Positions 15,342-23,222 of a stretch of DNA of 64,000 nucleotides are shown piece after piece. Within the stretch, counting starts at the first letter, position 1; each line of letters begins with the position of its first letter. A program made the translations under genes and the position numbers. A model generated the notes under the pieces. The model had not been told where the DNA came from, ran no database searches, and saw only the letters and a list, made by a program, of their open reading frames with translations. The DNA lies in contig DAOTHJ010000002.1 of assembly GCA_035447605.1 (NCBI GenBank), positions 1 to 64,000 of the forward strand, in the 5' to 3' direction. Source of the DNA: UMGS1668 sp035447605 (GTDB taxonomy: Bacteria; Bacillota; Clostridia; Oscillospirales; Ruminococcaceae).

Positions 15342-16358
15342 TTACAATACCGGGTCCATCTCCCGGGCGCGCCGGCCGATCTCCACGGGGTCGAAAGAGG
15401 GCGCCTTGGCGGGCGGGGGACCGGGTTTCTTCTCGGTGGCGGCCTGTTCCGGCGTCATGATGCCCTTGGATTTCCAACTGGTCAAAATTTTATTTATGTA
15501 TGGGAACGAAAAAGTGCCCTTGGCATCGACCATGCGCTCGTAGGCGGTTCGGATCAGCTCCGGGGAGAGCCCGAGCATCCGCCATTCCTCGGCGTATTCC
15601 TTTTCTTTCGCCGTCAGGCCGCGGGAGGAGATGCCGAGCACGGCTTTGATTTCGCCCTCCCAGCTCTTCCGCTCATTGAGCACGCGGATGCGCTCCTCGG
15701 CCTTTTCGAGGTTGTCGATGCCCGCATCCTGCCACTCGAGCGCCACTTTCTGGATATAGCGCAGGCTGAGGTGGCCGGCCGTCTTGCAGTATTCGACGAC
15801 TGTGACGAGCACGTCGGGCGCGATGCCGGCCCATTCGAGCAGCCAGACGAGCGTCGCCGTGTCGGAGCTGGAAAATGCCTTGCCTAAGCGGGCTTCCGCC
15901 TCTTTTAAAACAAAGGCCGCGTCCGGATTCCGCTTGACGATGCAGGCCACTTCCAGCATGCTCGGCTTGATCTCCGGCGGCGGAGCAAACGCTTTTTCCG
16001 GCGCGGGAGTTTCGGCGGGGGCTTGTCCGGGTGCATTTGGTTCCGTGGTGGGAACCTGTCCCGTCCCGGAGGAAACGGAAAGGCCCGCGCTCTTCGGCAG
16101 GGAAGCGGTCTTTTCCTGGGAAACGCCGTCTTTTTCGAGCACGCCCTTTTCCACCCAGTAATCGAGCGCGTCGAGGACGTCCTCCGCGGTCATATTCAGC
16201 TCGCCGGCAATGGGGGAGAGATCCTCCGCACAGTTGCCGCGGCAGAGAAAGCACAGCAGCACGCGGAGTTGGGCCGCGCCGCTGAAGCGGAGGCCGTCCG
16301 CCGCCTTGGCCGGGACAAAAAACGCCCCTCCGGCGCACAGGGAAATGCGGTATGCCAA
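15342..16358 (-). CDS. DnaD-domain replication protein
   Basis: 338 residues from TTG 16358, with AAAGGAGG 7 bases upstream. The N-terminus (about 1-80) resembles the winged-helix of DnaD/DnaB proteins (FSGAAQLRVLLCFLCRGN, VLDALDYWVEKGVLEKDG). A Pro/Ala/Glu-rich linker follows, then tandem DnaD C-terminal domains (about 160-230 and 240-310; WLLEWAGIAPDVLVTVVEYC, YINKILTSWKSKGIMTPEQA). DnaD proteins remodel DNA and help recruit the helicase loader, encoded next. A TTTGTGA-TT-TCACAAA inverted repeat lies upstream at 16386-16401. Confidence 0.87.
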   Translation of the reverse strand: MAYRISLCAGGAFFVPAKAADGLRFSGAAQLRVLLCFLCRGNCAEDLSPIAGELNMTAEDVLDALDYWVEKGVLEKDGVSQEKTASLPKSAGLSVSSGTGQVPTTEPNAPGQAPAETPAPEKAFAPPPEIKPSMLEVACIVKRNPDAAFVLKEAEARLGKAFSSSDTATLVWLLEWAGIAPDVLVTVVEYCKTAGHLSLRYIQKVALEWQDAGIDNLEKAEERIRVLNERKSWEGEIKAVLGISSRGLTAKEKEYAEEWRMLGLSPELIRTAYERMVDAKGTFSFPYINKILTSWKSKGIMTPEQAATEKKPGPPPAKAPSFDPVEIGRRAREMDPVL

Positions 16359-16385
16359 GCGGATGCCTCCTTTCCAAAAATGATT

Positions 16386-16401
16386 TTTGTGATTTCACAA
16401 A
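16386..16401. promoter_or_regulatory. Short palindrome upstream of the DnaD-like gene
   Basis: TTTGTGA, two bases, TCACAAA, 28 bases before the start codon on the minus strand. It may be an operator; the spacing does not fit the CRP/FNR consensus. Confidence 0.35.
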
Positions 16402-16431
16402 CGCATCACGCTTGTGGGAATATCGGCCGTC

Positions 16432-16470
16432 GCCGCAGGCGAGCGCCGCAGGCGAGCGCCGCAGGCGGGC
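16432..16470. repeat. Three tandem copies of a 13-bp unit
   Basis: Unit GCCGCAGGCGAGC at 16432, 16445 and 16458 (third copy ends GGGC), between the DnaD-like gene and tRNA-Gly. No coding function is visible. Confidence 0.85.
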
Positions 16471-16662
16471 CTGAATAAAAAGGAAGAATTACTTTGCGGT
16501 TATTATACCAGAAAACGGGACGTCTTGCATCCCGTTTTGAGCCATTTTTGTAAAATGAGATAAAAAAACGGCATCCGCAAAACCGGAAACCGCTTTTTCC
16601 GCGCCGCCCGCCGGATTCGGGCAAAAGCTCGGAAAGCGGTGGCGTGGATCCTGTAAAAAAGA

Positions 16663-16697
16663 ACGGAGTCTGAACGCAAATGGCGTCCAGACTCCGT
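16663..16697 (-). terminator. Terminator of tRNA-Gly
   Basis: Stem ACGGAGTCTG/CAGACTCCGT (16663-16672, 16688-16697) preceded on plus by an A-tract, which gives a U-run in the minus-strand transcript. Confidence 0.82.
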
Positions 16698-16701
16698 TTG
16701 G

Positions 16702-16777
16702 TGGAGCGGGTTACGAGGTTTGAACTCGCTACCTCCACCTTGGCAAGGTGGCGCTCTGCCAAATGAGCTAAACCCGC
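16702..16777 (-). tRNA. tRNA-Gly (anticodon GCC)
   Basis: 76 bases on the minus strand. Acceptor arms GCGGGTT and AACCCGC pair, the D arm has AGCTC...GAGC, the anticodon stem is CCACC/GGTGG around loop TTGCCAA (anticodon GCC), the T arm has GTTCAAAC, and the 3' CCA is encoded. It has its own promoter and terminator. Confidence 0.97.
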
Positions 16778-16789
16778 ATCGCATTTGCA

Positions 16790-16818
16790 ATTATACCTAC
16801 GGAGGGGAATTTTGTCAA
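16790..16818 (-). promoter_or_regulatory. Consensus promoter of tRNA-Gly
   Basis: On the minus strand TTGACA (16818-16813), 17-base spacer, TATAAT (16795-16790), 13 bases from the mature 5' end. Confidence 0.92.
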
Positions 16819-16873
16819 CACCGAAATCGGATTTTTTTGAAGGGATGTTTCGTTTCTTTTTTCCCGGGAATGC

Positions 16874-16902
16874 TTGCAATCGAACAAGCATGGTTGTATA
16901 AT
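16874..16902 (+). promoter_or_regulatory. Promoter of the PHP-domain gene
   Basis: TTGCAA (16874-16879), 17-base spacer, TATAAT (16897-16902). A run of ten G (16923-16932) lies between it and the start codon. Confidence 0.85.
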
Positions 16903-16939
16903 GGCAATGGTAAATTCTGACCGGGGGGGGGGCGAACGA

Positions 16940-17767
16940 GTGAAAGGCGATCTTCATTGCCACAGCTTTTATTCCGATGGTTCCGCGTCCGTCGATCAGG
17001 TCGTGCGCTTTGCCATGGCGGAAGGCCTTGATTTTATCTCGCTCACCGACCATGACACGATGGCCGGCGTCGAGCGGGCCGTCAATCTCGGCAAGCGCCT
17101 CGGTATCCGCGTCGTTCCGGGCCTCGAAGTCTCCACCGTGGATGGGGAGACCGGACGGAACGTCCATTTAATCTGCTATATGCCGAAGCGTCTGGATAAC
17201 CTCGAAAAATTTGTTCAGAAGACGCTGGATTCCCGAAACGAAGCCGCCCGTCCGCTGGTGGAGGAGATCGGAAAGGTCTTCCCGATCACGTGGAAGGATG
17301 TCGTGGAGGCGGCCGGTCCCGCCAAATGTATTTTCCGTCAGCACATCATGCGCGCGCTGATGGAGCGTGGTTATTCCTTTGAAATCTTCGGCGATTTTTA
17401 TCAGGAAGTTTTCAGCCGCATTCCTTACAGCGTTCAGTTCCCGGAGGTACGGGAGGCCGTTGAAGTGATCCGCGCCGCAGGAGGAATCGCCGCTATGGCG
17501 CATCCCAGCGCATATAGTTCCCTCGGGCTTGCCGAGGAACTCGCCCGCGACGGCAAAATTCAGGCAATCGAGCTTTCCCATCCGCGCAACACCGACGAGG
17601 ATAAAAAGGAAATCGCCCGCATCGCCATGGAGTATGGCCTCGTGCCCATCGGCGGCAGCGATTACCATGGATTTTATACCAGCCATCCGCACCCGTTGGG
17701 TACCTGTACCACGCCGGGCGAATCGCTGGATGCCCTGCTTAAAGTCAGGGAACAATTAAACAAGTGA
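16940..17767 (+). CDS. PHP-domain metal-dependent phosphoesterase
   Basis: 275 residues from GTG 16940; upstream in-frame starts precede or overlap the promoter, so the protein begins VKGDLHCHSFYSDG. PHP motifs occur in order: DLHCHSFYSDGS, LTDHDTMAG, the Glu of PGLEVST, MAHPSAYS and GGSDYHGFYTSHPHPLG. This arrangement is that of the stand-alone YciV/RNase AM-like phosphoesterases that act on nucleotide 3',5'-bisphosphates or RNA 5' ends. The exact substrate is inferred from family only. The ribosome site seems to be supplied by the G-run, which is unusual. Confidence 0.87.
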   Translation: MKGDLHCHSFYSDGSASVDQVVRFAMAEGLDFISLTDHDTMAGVERAVNLGKRLGIRVVPGLEVSTVDGETGRNVHLICYMPKRLDNLEKFVQKTLDSRNEAARPLVEEIGKVFPITWKDVVEAAGPAKCIFRQHIMRALMERGYSFEIFGDFYQEVFSRIPYSVQFPEVREAVEVIRAAGGIAAMAHPSAYSSLGLAEELARDGKIQAIELSHPRNTDEDKKEIARIAMEYGLVPIGGSDYHGFYTSHPHPLGTCTTPGESLDALLKVREQLNK

Positions 17768-17772
17768 CTTTG

Positions 17773-17804
17773 CATCCCGGGGCCTTTGTTCCGGGATGTT
17801 TTTG
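17773..17804 (+). terminator. Rho-independent terminator after the PHP gene
   Basis: Stem CATCCCGG/CCGGGATG (17773-17780, 17791-17798), 10-base loop, then TTTTTG. Confidence 0.87.
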
Positions 17805-17847
17805 TTTATTTTCGGGACGATGTCCGCAGAAAGAAGGAGGGACCGGT

Positions 17848-18396
17848 ATGTACGGCAACGACGACAGTGATATGAAGATCGCAGGGAACTTGGCACCGGA
17901 GGTCGACGAGAGCGAAGCTGCCGCCCGGCTCTACCATCACGAAAAAGAAAACGGAAACCTTGCCAAAGCGCAGGAAGTCGGCAGCGTGCTGGCCTCGGTC
18001 CTGCTCAAAACGGACGGCTTTTCCTGCTTCCGGAACTGGGAGGAGGATTTCGCCGCCAGAAGCCGCTGCATCCTGTTTGCCTTCGTCGCGGATCAGGCCA
18101 TCGATACCTTTTTGCCGAACCATCTGATCCGTCAGTTTGCCGAGAGCCGGTTTTACGACGAGCTGCGGAGCAACGCGCCGTCCCTCTATGAATCCATCTC
18201 CCGGTCGGCGGCCTATTCCATGTATCTGCTGTGCAAACGCAGCGGGGACGGCCGCCGGATCGGCATCGGAAAGGTCTACGCCGAGGTTCTCCGTCATCCG
18301 GAGGACGTCGCCCTGGAGCAGGAGGGAGAGCTGCTCTACGAGAGTTTCTACAACATCTGCATCGAGCACCTCCGCCGCGTGGAGTTCGCAGCTTGA
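17848..18396 (+). CDS. Conserved-looking hypothetical protein, 182 residues
   Basis: ATG 17848 with GAAGGAGGG 8 bases upstream. I do not recognise a named family. The protein is soluble and mostly alpha-helical by composition, with an acidic N-terminus (MYGNDDSDMKIAG), a middle with DFAARSRCILFAFVADQAID and IRQFAESRFYDEL, and a C-terminus with YESFYNICIEHLRRVEF. There is no signal peptide, membrane segment or metal motif. It is flanked by terminators on both sides, so it is monocistronic. It lies directly upstream of the eut operon but is not linked to it transcriptionally. Confidence 0.75.
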   Translation: MYGNDDSDMKIAGNLAPEVDESEAAARLYHHEKENGNLAKAQEVGSVLASVLLKTDGFSCFRNWEEDFAARSRCILFAFVADQAIDTFLPNHLIRQFAESRFYDELRSNAPSLYESISRSAAYSMYLLCKRSGDGRRIGIGKVYAEVLRHPEDVALEQEGELLYESFYNICIEHLRRVEFAA

Positions 18397-18416
18397 GCAC
18401 GAAAAACAGACAAATC

Positions 18417-18460
18417 AATCCGAAAAAAGAACCGCGGGGTTCTTTCTTCGGATTTTTTGT
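18417..18460 (+). terminator. Strong terminator before the eut operon
   Basis: Long stem 18417-18433 with 18438-18454 (almost perfect) and a T-run. It insulates the eut operon from the gene upstream. Confidence 0.9.
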
Positions 18461-18541
18461 TTTCCATTTCTTTGGAAATGAGAAGCGAATTTGAGCACGG
18501 ACGAAAAAAACACCGCAAATTTAGAAAACATGAACAAAAAA

Positions 18542-18559
18542 GTAAAGAATGTACTTTAC
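18542..18559. promoter_or_regulatory. Inverted repeat upstream of the eut promoter
   Basis: GTAAAG, six bases, CTTTAC, about 70 bases before the -35. The same half-sites form a larger palindrome in the ylxM leader (33672-33694). A degenerate cre-like sequence (TGAAAATGTCAACA, 18564-18577, two mismatches to the catabolite-repression consensus) lies just after it. Confidence 0.45.
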
Positions 18560-18629
18560 CTCATGAAAATGTCAACAACTTTTTCAACAAAATTGTTCGT
18601 TTTTGATGCTCAAAATTTTTGTTTTTCTC

Positions 18630-18658
18630 TTTACAATCCCAATAGGCGACGGTATAAT
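18630..18658 (+). promoter_or_regulatory. Main promoter of the eut operon
   Basis: TTTACA (18630-18635), 17-base spacer, TATAAT (18653-18658). The transcript would carry a leader of about 65 bases with a hairpin (18671-18712: outer arms TGGTGTGG/CCACGCCA, inner GGGTA/TACCC) just before the eutS ribosome site. Confidence 0.85.
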
Positions 18659-18670
18659 GATACTGTGTTA

Positions 18671-18712
18671 TGGTGTGGGGGTAGACTGCCCTTTTACCCA
18701 TTTTCCACGCCA
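18671..18712 (+). promoter_or_regulatory. Hairpin in the eutS leader
   Basis: Outer 8-bp stem (one G-U) and inner 5-bp stem, ending 3 bases before AAGGAG. No T-run, so not a terminator; it may control translation or mRNA stability. Confidence 0.5.
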
Positions 18713-18728
18713 ATGGAAGGAGAGAATT

Positions 18729-19085
18729 ATGGCTGATCTTGATGAGATGACGATCCCGCGTTCCATACAGGAATATGTTCCAGGGAAGCAGGTCACGCTG
18801 GCTCACCGCATTTCGCGCCCGGACCGGATGATTTATAAAAAACTCGGTCTGACCGAGGAATTCACCGAGGCCATCGGAATCATCACCATCACTCCTGCCG
18901 AGAGCGCCATCATCGCCGCCGATATCTGCACAAAGGCCGCGAGAATCAAGCTCGGTTTTGTCGACCGTTTTTCCGGCGCCGTCGTCTTCGTCGGTGAGAT
19001 CGGAGCCGTCGATGCCGCGCTTTCCGCCGTCCTTGAGCGCTTTGCGGAGATGCATTACGATATCGTAAAGCTCACGAGGACCTGA
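18729..19085 (+). CDS. eutS: Microcompartment shell protein EutS (permuted BMC domain)
   Basis: 118 residues from ATG 18729 with AAGGAGAG 6 bases upstream. It has the circularly permuted BMC fold of EutS/PduU: N-terminal IQEYVPGKQVTLAHRISRP, which forms the small beta barrel, then KLGLTEEFTEAIGIITITPAE and TKAARIKLGFVDRFSGAVVFVGEIGAVDAAL. It makes hexameric tiles of the microcompartment facet. First gene of the operon; its stop overlaps the start of eutP (TGATG). Confidence 0.95.
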   Translation: MADLDEMTIPRSIQEYVPGKQVTLAHRISRPDRMIYKKLGLTEEFTEAIGIITITPAESAIIAADICTKAARIKLGFVDRFSGAVVFVGEIGAVDAALSAVLERFAEMHYDIVKLTRT

Positions 19086-19552
19086 TGATGGGCGAAGAAA
19101 CCTCTGCGCCGCGCCGGATTATTCTCATGGGACGTTCCGGCTGCGGAAAAACCACTCTCCTCCAAGCAATTCACAACGAAGCCCTTGAATATCATAAAAC
19201 GCAGGAGGTTATCGCCACTGCGGATTCGATCGATACGCCCGGAGAATACATCGACCGGCCGTTTTTCTGGAGAGGCGCCGTCACCGCCGCATGTGACGCG
19301 GACATCGTCTGTTTCTGTCAGGACTGTGTGGACAGTCTCTGCCGTTTGCCTCAGATGTTTTCTCTGACCTTTGCAAAACCGGTCATCGGGATTGTTACAA
19401 AAGCGGACAGCCCCGAAGGAGACATCGAAATGGCAAAAAATTATTTGAAAAATGCCGGCGCCAGGCATCTCGTTGTGACGAGCGCCGTAACCAGACAGGG
19501 CATCGACGAGCTGCTTCAACTGGTCAAAACCCTTGATCTCTGTGATTATTAG
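19085..19552 (+). CDS. eutP: EutP/PduV-like GTPase
   Basis: 155 residues. The P-loop is GRSGCGKTTLLQ (about 16-27), DTPGEYIDRPFF is the G3 region, and TKADSPEGD the G4 region (TKAD). EutP/PduV are small Ras-like proteins linked to microcompartments; an acetate kinase activity has also been proposed for EutP. The start overlaps the eutS stop, with GAGG inside the end of eutS. In many Firmicutes eutVW follow here; in this operon eutA comes next instead. Confidence 0.92.
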   Translation: MMGEETSAPRRIILMGRSGCGKTTLLQAIHNEALEYHKTQEVIATADSIDTPGEYIDRPFFWRGAVTAACDADIVCFCQDCVDSLCRLPQMFSLTFAKPVIGIVTKADSPEGDIEMAKNYLKNAGARHLVVTSAVTRQGIDELLQLVKTLDLCDY

Positions 19553-19633
19553 AATCCGGCGGCAATTTTGGGGAAAATATTGCACGGGCAATTCATATAG
19601 GAAGAAAAAGAGATACAGGAGGATTTTTGAGTC

Positions 19634-21076
19634 ATGGGTAAAGATAAGATCATCAGCGTGGGCATTGATATTGGAACTTCGACAACACAGGTTATTTTCA
19701 GCCGCTTCACGATTGAGAATACTTCCGGCGAGTACATGGTTCCGCGTATCAGCATTACGGATAAGGAGATCGTTTATCAAAGCCCGATTTATACGACCCC
19801 TCTGCTCAACGAAAAGACCATCGATGAGGATGCCGTTCACAAAATCGTTGTTGACGAGTATCAGAAGGCCGGATTTGTTCCGGATGATGTTCAGACCGGC
19901 GCGGTGATCATCACGGGTGAGACCGCAAGAAAAGAGAACGCGAAAGGCGTTCTGAACTTCATGTCCGGCATGGCCGGCGATTTCGTGGTGGCGACCGCGG
20001 GCAATGACCTCGAGGGCGTCATCGCCGGAAGAGGCGCCGGAACCGCCGCCGCTTCTTTAAAAGAACATGTCGTAACCGCCAACTGCGATATCGGCGGAGG
20101 CACGTCCAACCTCGCCGTTTTTAAAGAAAATCACGCCGTCAGCACCGGATGCTTCGATATCGGCGGGCGGCTCGTCAAACTCGACAGCAACAATGTCGTG
20201 ACCTATATTTCCGACCACCTCGGCAAGCTCTGTGCCAAGCACCATATCGACATTCAAATCGGTAAAAAGATTGATTATAAAGAATGCTATAAAGCCTGCA
20301 TCCTGATGGCACAGGTTCTGGCTACGACCCTCGGCTTTGCGAAATATGATGAGGACGACCTCGCCATCATGGTCACCGATCATCCGCTGAGCACGACGGA
20401 AAAAATCCAGTTCGTGACCTTCTCCGGCGGCGTCGGCAACTGCATCTATCACGACCAGTCCGCGAAGGGCGACTTCGCTTTCAACGATATCGGCATCGTG
20501 CTCGCAAAAGCCATCAACGAAGTCTTTGCCCCGTTCAAGGATCGGATCCGCGAGCCGCTGGAGACCATCCGCGCCACCGTTATCGGCGCCGGCATGTATT
20601 CCACAGAGCTCTCCGGCTCCACGATTTCTTATACGCCGGACATCAAGCTCCCGATGAAGACCATCCCGATCATTAAGCTTGCTCCGTCGGATGAGCAGCT
20701 CTCCGCTGAAGAATTCGCGAAAAAGCTGATCCCGATGGTTCAGTGGTACAGCGATCCGGACGAGGGTCAGGAGCTCTGCGCGCTTGCCCTTGTCGGCGCA
20801 AACTGCCCGCTCTTTAAAGAAGTGGAGCGCTATGCCGACATGATTATCGCCGGCATGCAGCCGATCATCCAGAGCAAACAGCCGCTGATCGTGATCCTCC
20901 GCGAGGATATGGCAAAATGCCTCGGCCAGAATTTGATGGTCAAGCTCGGCAGAGAAAAGGACATGATCTGCATCGACAGCGTCGACGTCAATCAGGGGGA
21001 TTATATCGACATCGGCGCGCCGCTGATGCGCGGAAGAATTCTCCCGGTCGTCGTCAAGACGCTGGTTTTCAACTGA
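19634..21076 (+). CDS. eutA: Ethanolamine ammonia-lyase reactivating factor EutA
   Basis: 480 residues from ATG 19634, with CAGGAGG 13 to 19 bases upstream. It has an actin/Hsp70-type ATPase fold: phosphate 1 loop SVGIDIGTSTTQVIF near the N-terminus, CDIGGGTSNLAVF in the middle and FSGGVG later. EutA removes damaged cobalamin from EutBC so that a new adenosylcobalamin can bind. It directly precedes eutBC. A hairpin-bearing 179-base spacer separates it from eutB. Confidence 0.94.
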   Translation: MGKDKIISVGIDIGTSTTQVIFSRFTIENTSGEYMVPRISITDKEIVYQSPIYTTPLLNEKTIDEDAVHKIVVDEYQKAGFVPDDVQTGAVIITGETARKENAKGVLNFMSGMAGDFVVATAGNDLEGVIAGRGAGTAAASLKEHVVTANCDIGGGTSNLAVFKENHAVSTGCFDIGGRLVKLDSNNVVTYISDHLGKLCAKHHIDIQIGKKIDYKECYKACILMAQVLATTLGFAKYDEDDLAIMVTDHPLSTTEKIQFVTFSGGVGNCIYHDQSAKGDFAFNDIGIVLAKAINEVFAPFKDRIREPLETIRATVIGAGMYSTELSGSTISYTPDIKLPMKTIPIIKLAPSDEQLSAEEFAKKLIPMVQWYSDPDEGQELCALALVGANCPLFKEVERYADMIIAGMQPIIQSKQPLIVILREDMAKCLGQNLMVKLGREKDMICIDSVDVNQGDYIDIGAPLMRGRILPVVVKTLVFN

Positions 21077-21087
21077 GAATTCCGCGG

Positions 21088-21126
21088 CCGGGAAGGGAAA
21101 GAACGCCGTTTAAAGGAACTTCCCGG
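21088..21126 (+). promoter_or_regulatory. Hairpin between eutA and eutB
   Basis: 8-bp stem CCGGGAAG/CTTCCCGG with a 23-base loop, followed by an A/T-rich 60 bases and an unused-looking GGAAGGAGG at about 21185. No T-run. It could be a processing or stabilising structure at the 5' end of the highly expressed eutBC part. I see no promoter in this spacer. Confidence 0.5.
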
Positions 21127-21255
21127 TACATATTAAATAAATGAATAATAAAAAGACGTAAAGTCGTTACCAAATAAGGTTTCAGGAAGGAGGAAACACC
21201 GTCTTCAATTCCGGCAAAAACCTGGCATTCAAATTCAACAAAGGAGTGAACATTT

Positions 21256-22623
21256 TTGATTCTGAAAAGCAAATTGTTCGGAAAAGTCTATGAGTTCAAA
21301 GATGTAAAAGATGTTCTCGGGAAAGCGAACGAACTGAAGTCCGGCGACCAGCTTGCTGGTGTCGCTGCCGAAACCGTTCAGGAGCGTATTGCTGCGAAGG
21401 CTTGCCTCGCCAACCTGACCGTTAAAGACATCTATGAGAACCCTGTTGCTCCGTACGAAAAAGACGAAGTAACCCGCTGCATCCAGGATGGCATCAATTT
21501 CAAAGCCTATGAAAGATGCAAAAACTGGACGATTGCTCAGCTCCGTGAATTCATCCTTGATGACCACACCACTACGGATCAGCTCCGTGACATCTCTGTC
21601 GGTCTTTCCGCAGAGGTTGCTTCTGCCGTCACCAAATTGATGTCTTCCATCGACCTGATGATCGGTGCTCAGAAACTGCCGGTTTACAAGACTTGCGTTA
21701 CCACTTGCGGCTATCCGGATCGTCTTTCTTTCCGTCTGCAGCCGAACCATACCACCGATGATATCGATGCTATGAGAATCACCTACATGGAAGGTTTCTC
21801 CTACTGTGTCGGCGACGCTCTGTTCGGTATGAACCCGGTTGATGACACTGTCGGCAACGTCGACCGTGTTTTGAGAGATTATTGGGAGTTTGCCCGTAAA
21901 TGGGAGATTCCGACCCAGGTTTGCTGCCTTGCCCATGTCACCACTCAGATGGCATGCATCAAAGACGGCGCTCCGGCCGACATGATCTTCCAGTCCATCG
22001 CTGGATCCGAGATCGCCAACGACGCTTTCGGTGTCAACATTGCCATGCTGGATGAGGCTGAGGATCTGATGCATCATCAGGGCACTGGCTCTGGCCCGGA
22101 TGTTCTGTACTTTGAGACTGGTGAAGGCGCCGAGCTGTCTGCCGACGGCCATTGGGACGCTGACCAGTTGACGTTGGAAGCCCGCTGCTATGGTCTTGCT
22201 AAGAGATATCATCCGTATCTGGTCGACTCTGTTGTCGGCTTCATCGGACCGGAATATCTGTATGATGGCAAACAGGTTGCTCGTGCCGGTCTTGAAGACC
22301 ACTTCATGGGCAAACTGCTCGGCATCTCTATGGGCTGCGACGCTTGCTACACCAACCATATGAAATGTGACCAGAACGACAACGAGAACCTTGAGATCCT
22401 GCTCGCTGCAGCCGGATGCAACTTCTTCATGTCTGTTCCGTGCGCTGATGACTGCATGCTGATGTATCAGTCTACTGGTTATCATGATGACCACGCGACT
22501 CGTCAGGCCGTTCACAAAAAGCCGCTTCCGGAATTCGAGAAATGGTGCCAGAAGATGGGCTTCCTTGAAGAAGACGGACTTACCCTTGGCCCGAACTCGG
22601 GCGATGCTTCCGTATTTCTTTGA
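21256..22623 (+). CDS. eutB: Ethanolamine ammonia-lyase large subunit
   Basis: 455 residues from TTG 21256 with AAGGAGTG 8 bases upstream. It has the TIM-barrel EutB sequence throughout: MILKSKLFGKVYEFKDVKDV at the start, RLSFRLQPNHTTDDIDAMRI in the substrate region, and CDACYTNHMKCDQNDNENL towards the end. With EutC it converts ethanolamine to acetaldehyde and ammonia by an adenosylcobalamin radical reaction. The codon choice is T-ending and visibly different from neighbours (GCT, GTT, GGT), as expected for a very highly expressed enzyme. Confidence 0.97.
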   Translation: MILKSKLFGKVYEFKDVKDVLGKANELKSGDQLAGVAAETVQERIAAKACLANLTVKDIYENPVAPYEKDEVTRCIQDGINFKAYERCKNWTIAQLREFILDDHTTTDQLRDISVGLSAEVASAVTKLMSSIDLMIGAQKLPVYKTCVTTCGYPDRLSFRLQPNHTTDDIDAMRITYMEGFSYCVGDALFGMNPVDDTVGNVDRVLRDYWEFARKWEIPTQVCCLAHVTTQMACIKDGAPADMIFQSIAGSEIANDAFGVNIAMLDEAEDLMHHQGTGSGPDVLYFETGEGAELSADGHWDADQLTLEARCYGLAKRYHPYLVDSVVGFIGPEYLYDGKQVARAGLEDHFMGKLLGISMGCDACYTNHMKCDQNDNENLEILLAAAGCNFFMSVPCADDCMLMYQSTGYHDDHATRQAVHKKPLPEFEKWCQKMGFLEEDGLTLGPNSGDASVFL

Positions 22624-22691
22624 TTCTTGAGTTCCTGGTAGAATTTTTCTACCAAGCGAATACTATTTTATGACGGGAGGATTAACCGATA

Positions 22692-23141
22692 ATGGTATCT
22701 GATGACAAACTGAAAGAGATTATTGCTCAGGTCGTCGGTGAGATGATGAAGGACGCCCCCGCAGCAAAGGCCCCCAAAGCCTGCAAAACTTGCTGCGCCG
22801 AGAACGTTTGTGATGATAGTCTCGAAGACCTCACAGCATACAAATTGAACGAGTGGTATCAGGTCCCGAATGCTCATAACGAGGCCGAATATCGCCGCCT
22901 GAAAATGCTGACCCCTGCTCGTTTGGGTGTATGGCATTGTGGCGCTCGTGAAATGACCAACACCATGCTCCGTTTCCGTGCGGACCATGCTGCTGCTCAG
23001 GACGCNNNNNNNNNNNNNNNNNNNNNNNNNNNNNNNNNNNNNNNNNNNNNNNNNNNNNNNNNNNNNNNNNNNNNNNNNNNNNNNNNNNNNNNNNNNNNNN
23101 NNNNNAAGCAGAAAGCTTCCGGTCTGGATCTGAAGCTGTAA
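22692..23141 (+). CDS. eutC: Ethanolamine ammonia-lyase small subunit, interrupted by a gap
   Basis: 105 residues are readable before the gap and 11 after it (KQKASGLDLKL). Family members are about 290-300 residues, so some 450 bp are missing and the 100 N under-represents the gap. The N-terminus MVSDDKLKEIIAQVVGEMM is an amphipathic helix of the kind that targets EutC to the microcompartment lumen, followed by an Ala/Pro linker, a Cys-rich stretch (CKTCCAENVCDD) and the start of the catalytic domain. Start ATG 22692 with GGGAGG upstream. Confidence 0.92.
   Translation: MVSDDKLKEIIAQVVGEMMKDAPAAKAPKACKTCCAENVCDDSLEDLTAYKLNEWYQVPNAHNEAEYRRLKMLTPARLGVWHCGAREMTNTMLRFRADHAAAQDXXXXXXXXXXXXXXXXXXXXXXXXXXXXXXXXXXKQKASGLDLKL
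23006..23105. other. Assembly gap, 100 N, inside eutC
   Basis: Placeholder run. The coding frame happens to be kept across 100 N, but comparison with the family length shows that more sequence is missing. Confidence 0.95.
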
Positions 23142-23222
23142 GTTCAGCGACGCAATTTTGCATTTTTGTGTGATGCACAAAGATTTTCTACTACCTTATA
23201 TCTATGAAGGAGGTACATTTTC

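Noticed and set aside
19553..19633. Remnant of eutVW between eutP and eutA
   Set aside because: The 81 bases contain only A/T-rich spacer and the eutA ribosome site, with no coding similarity.
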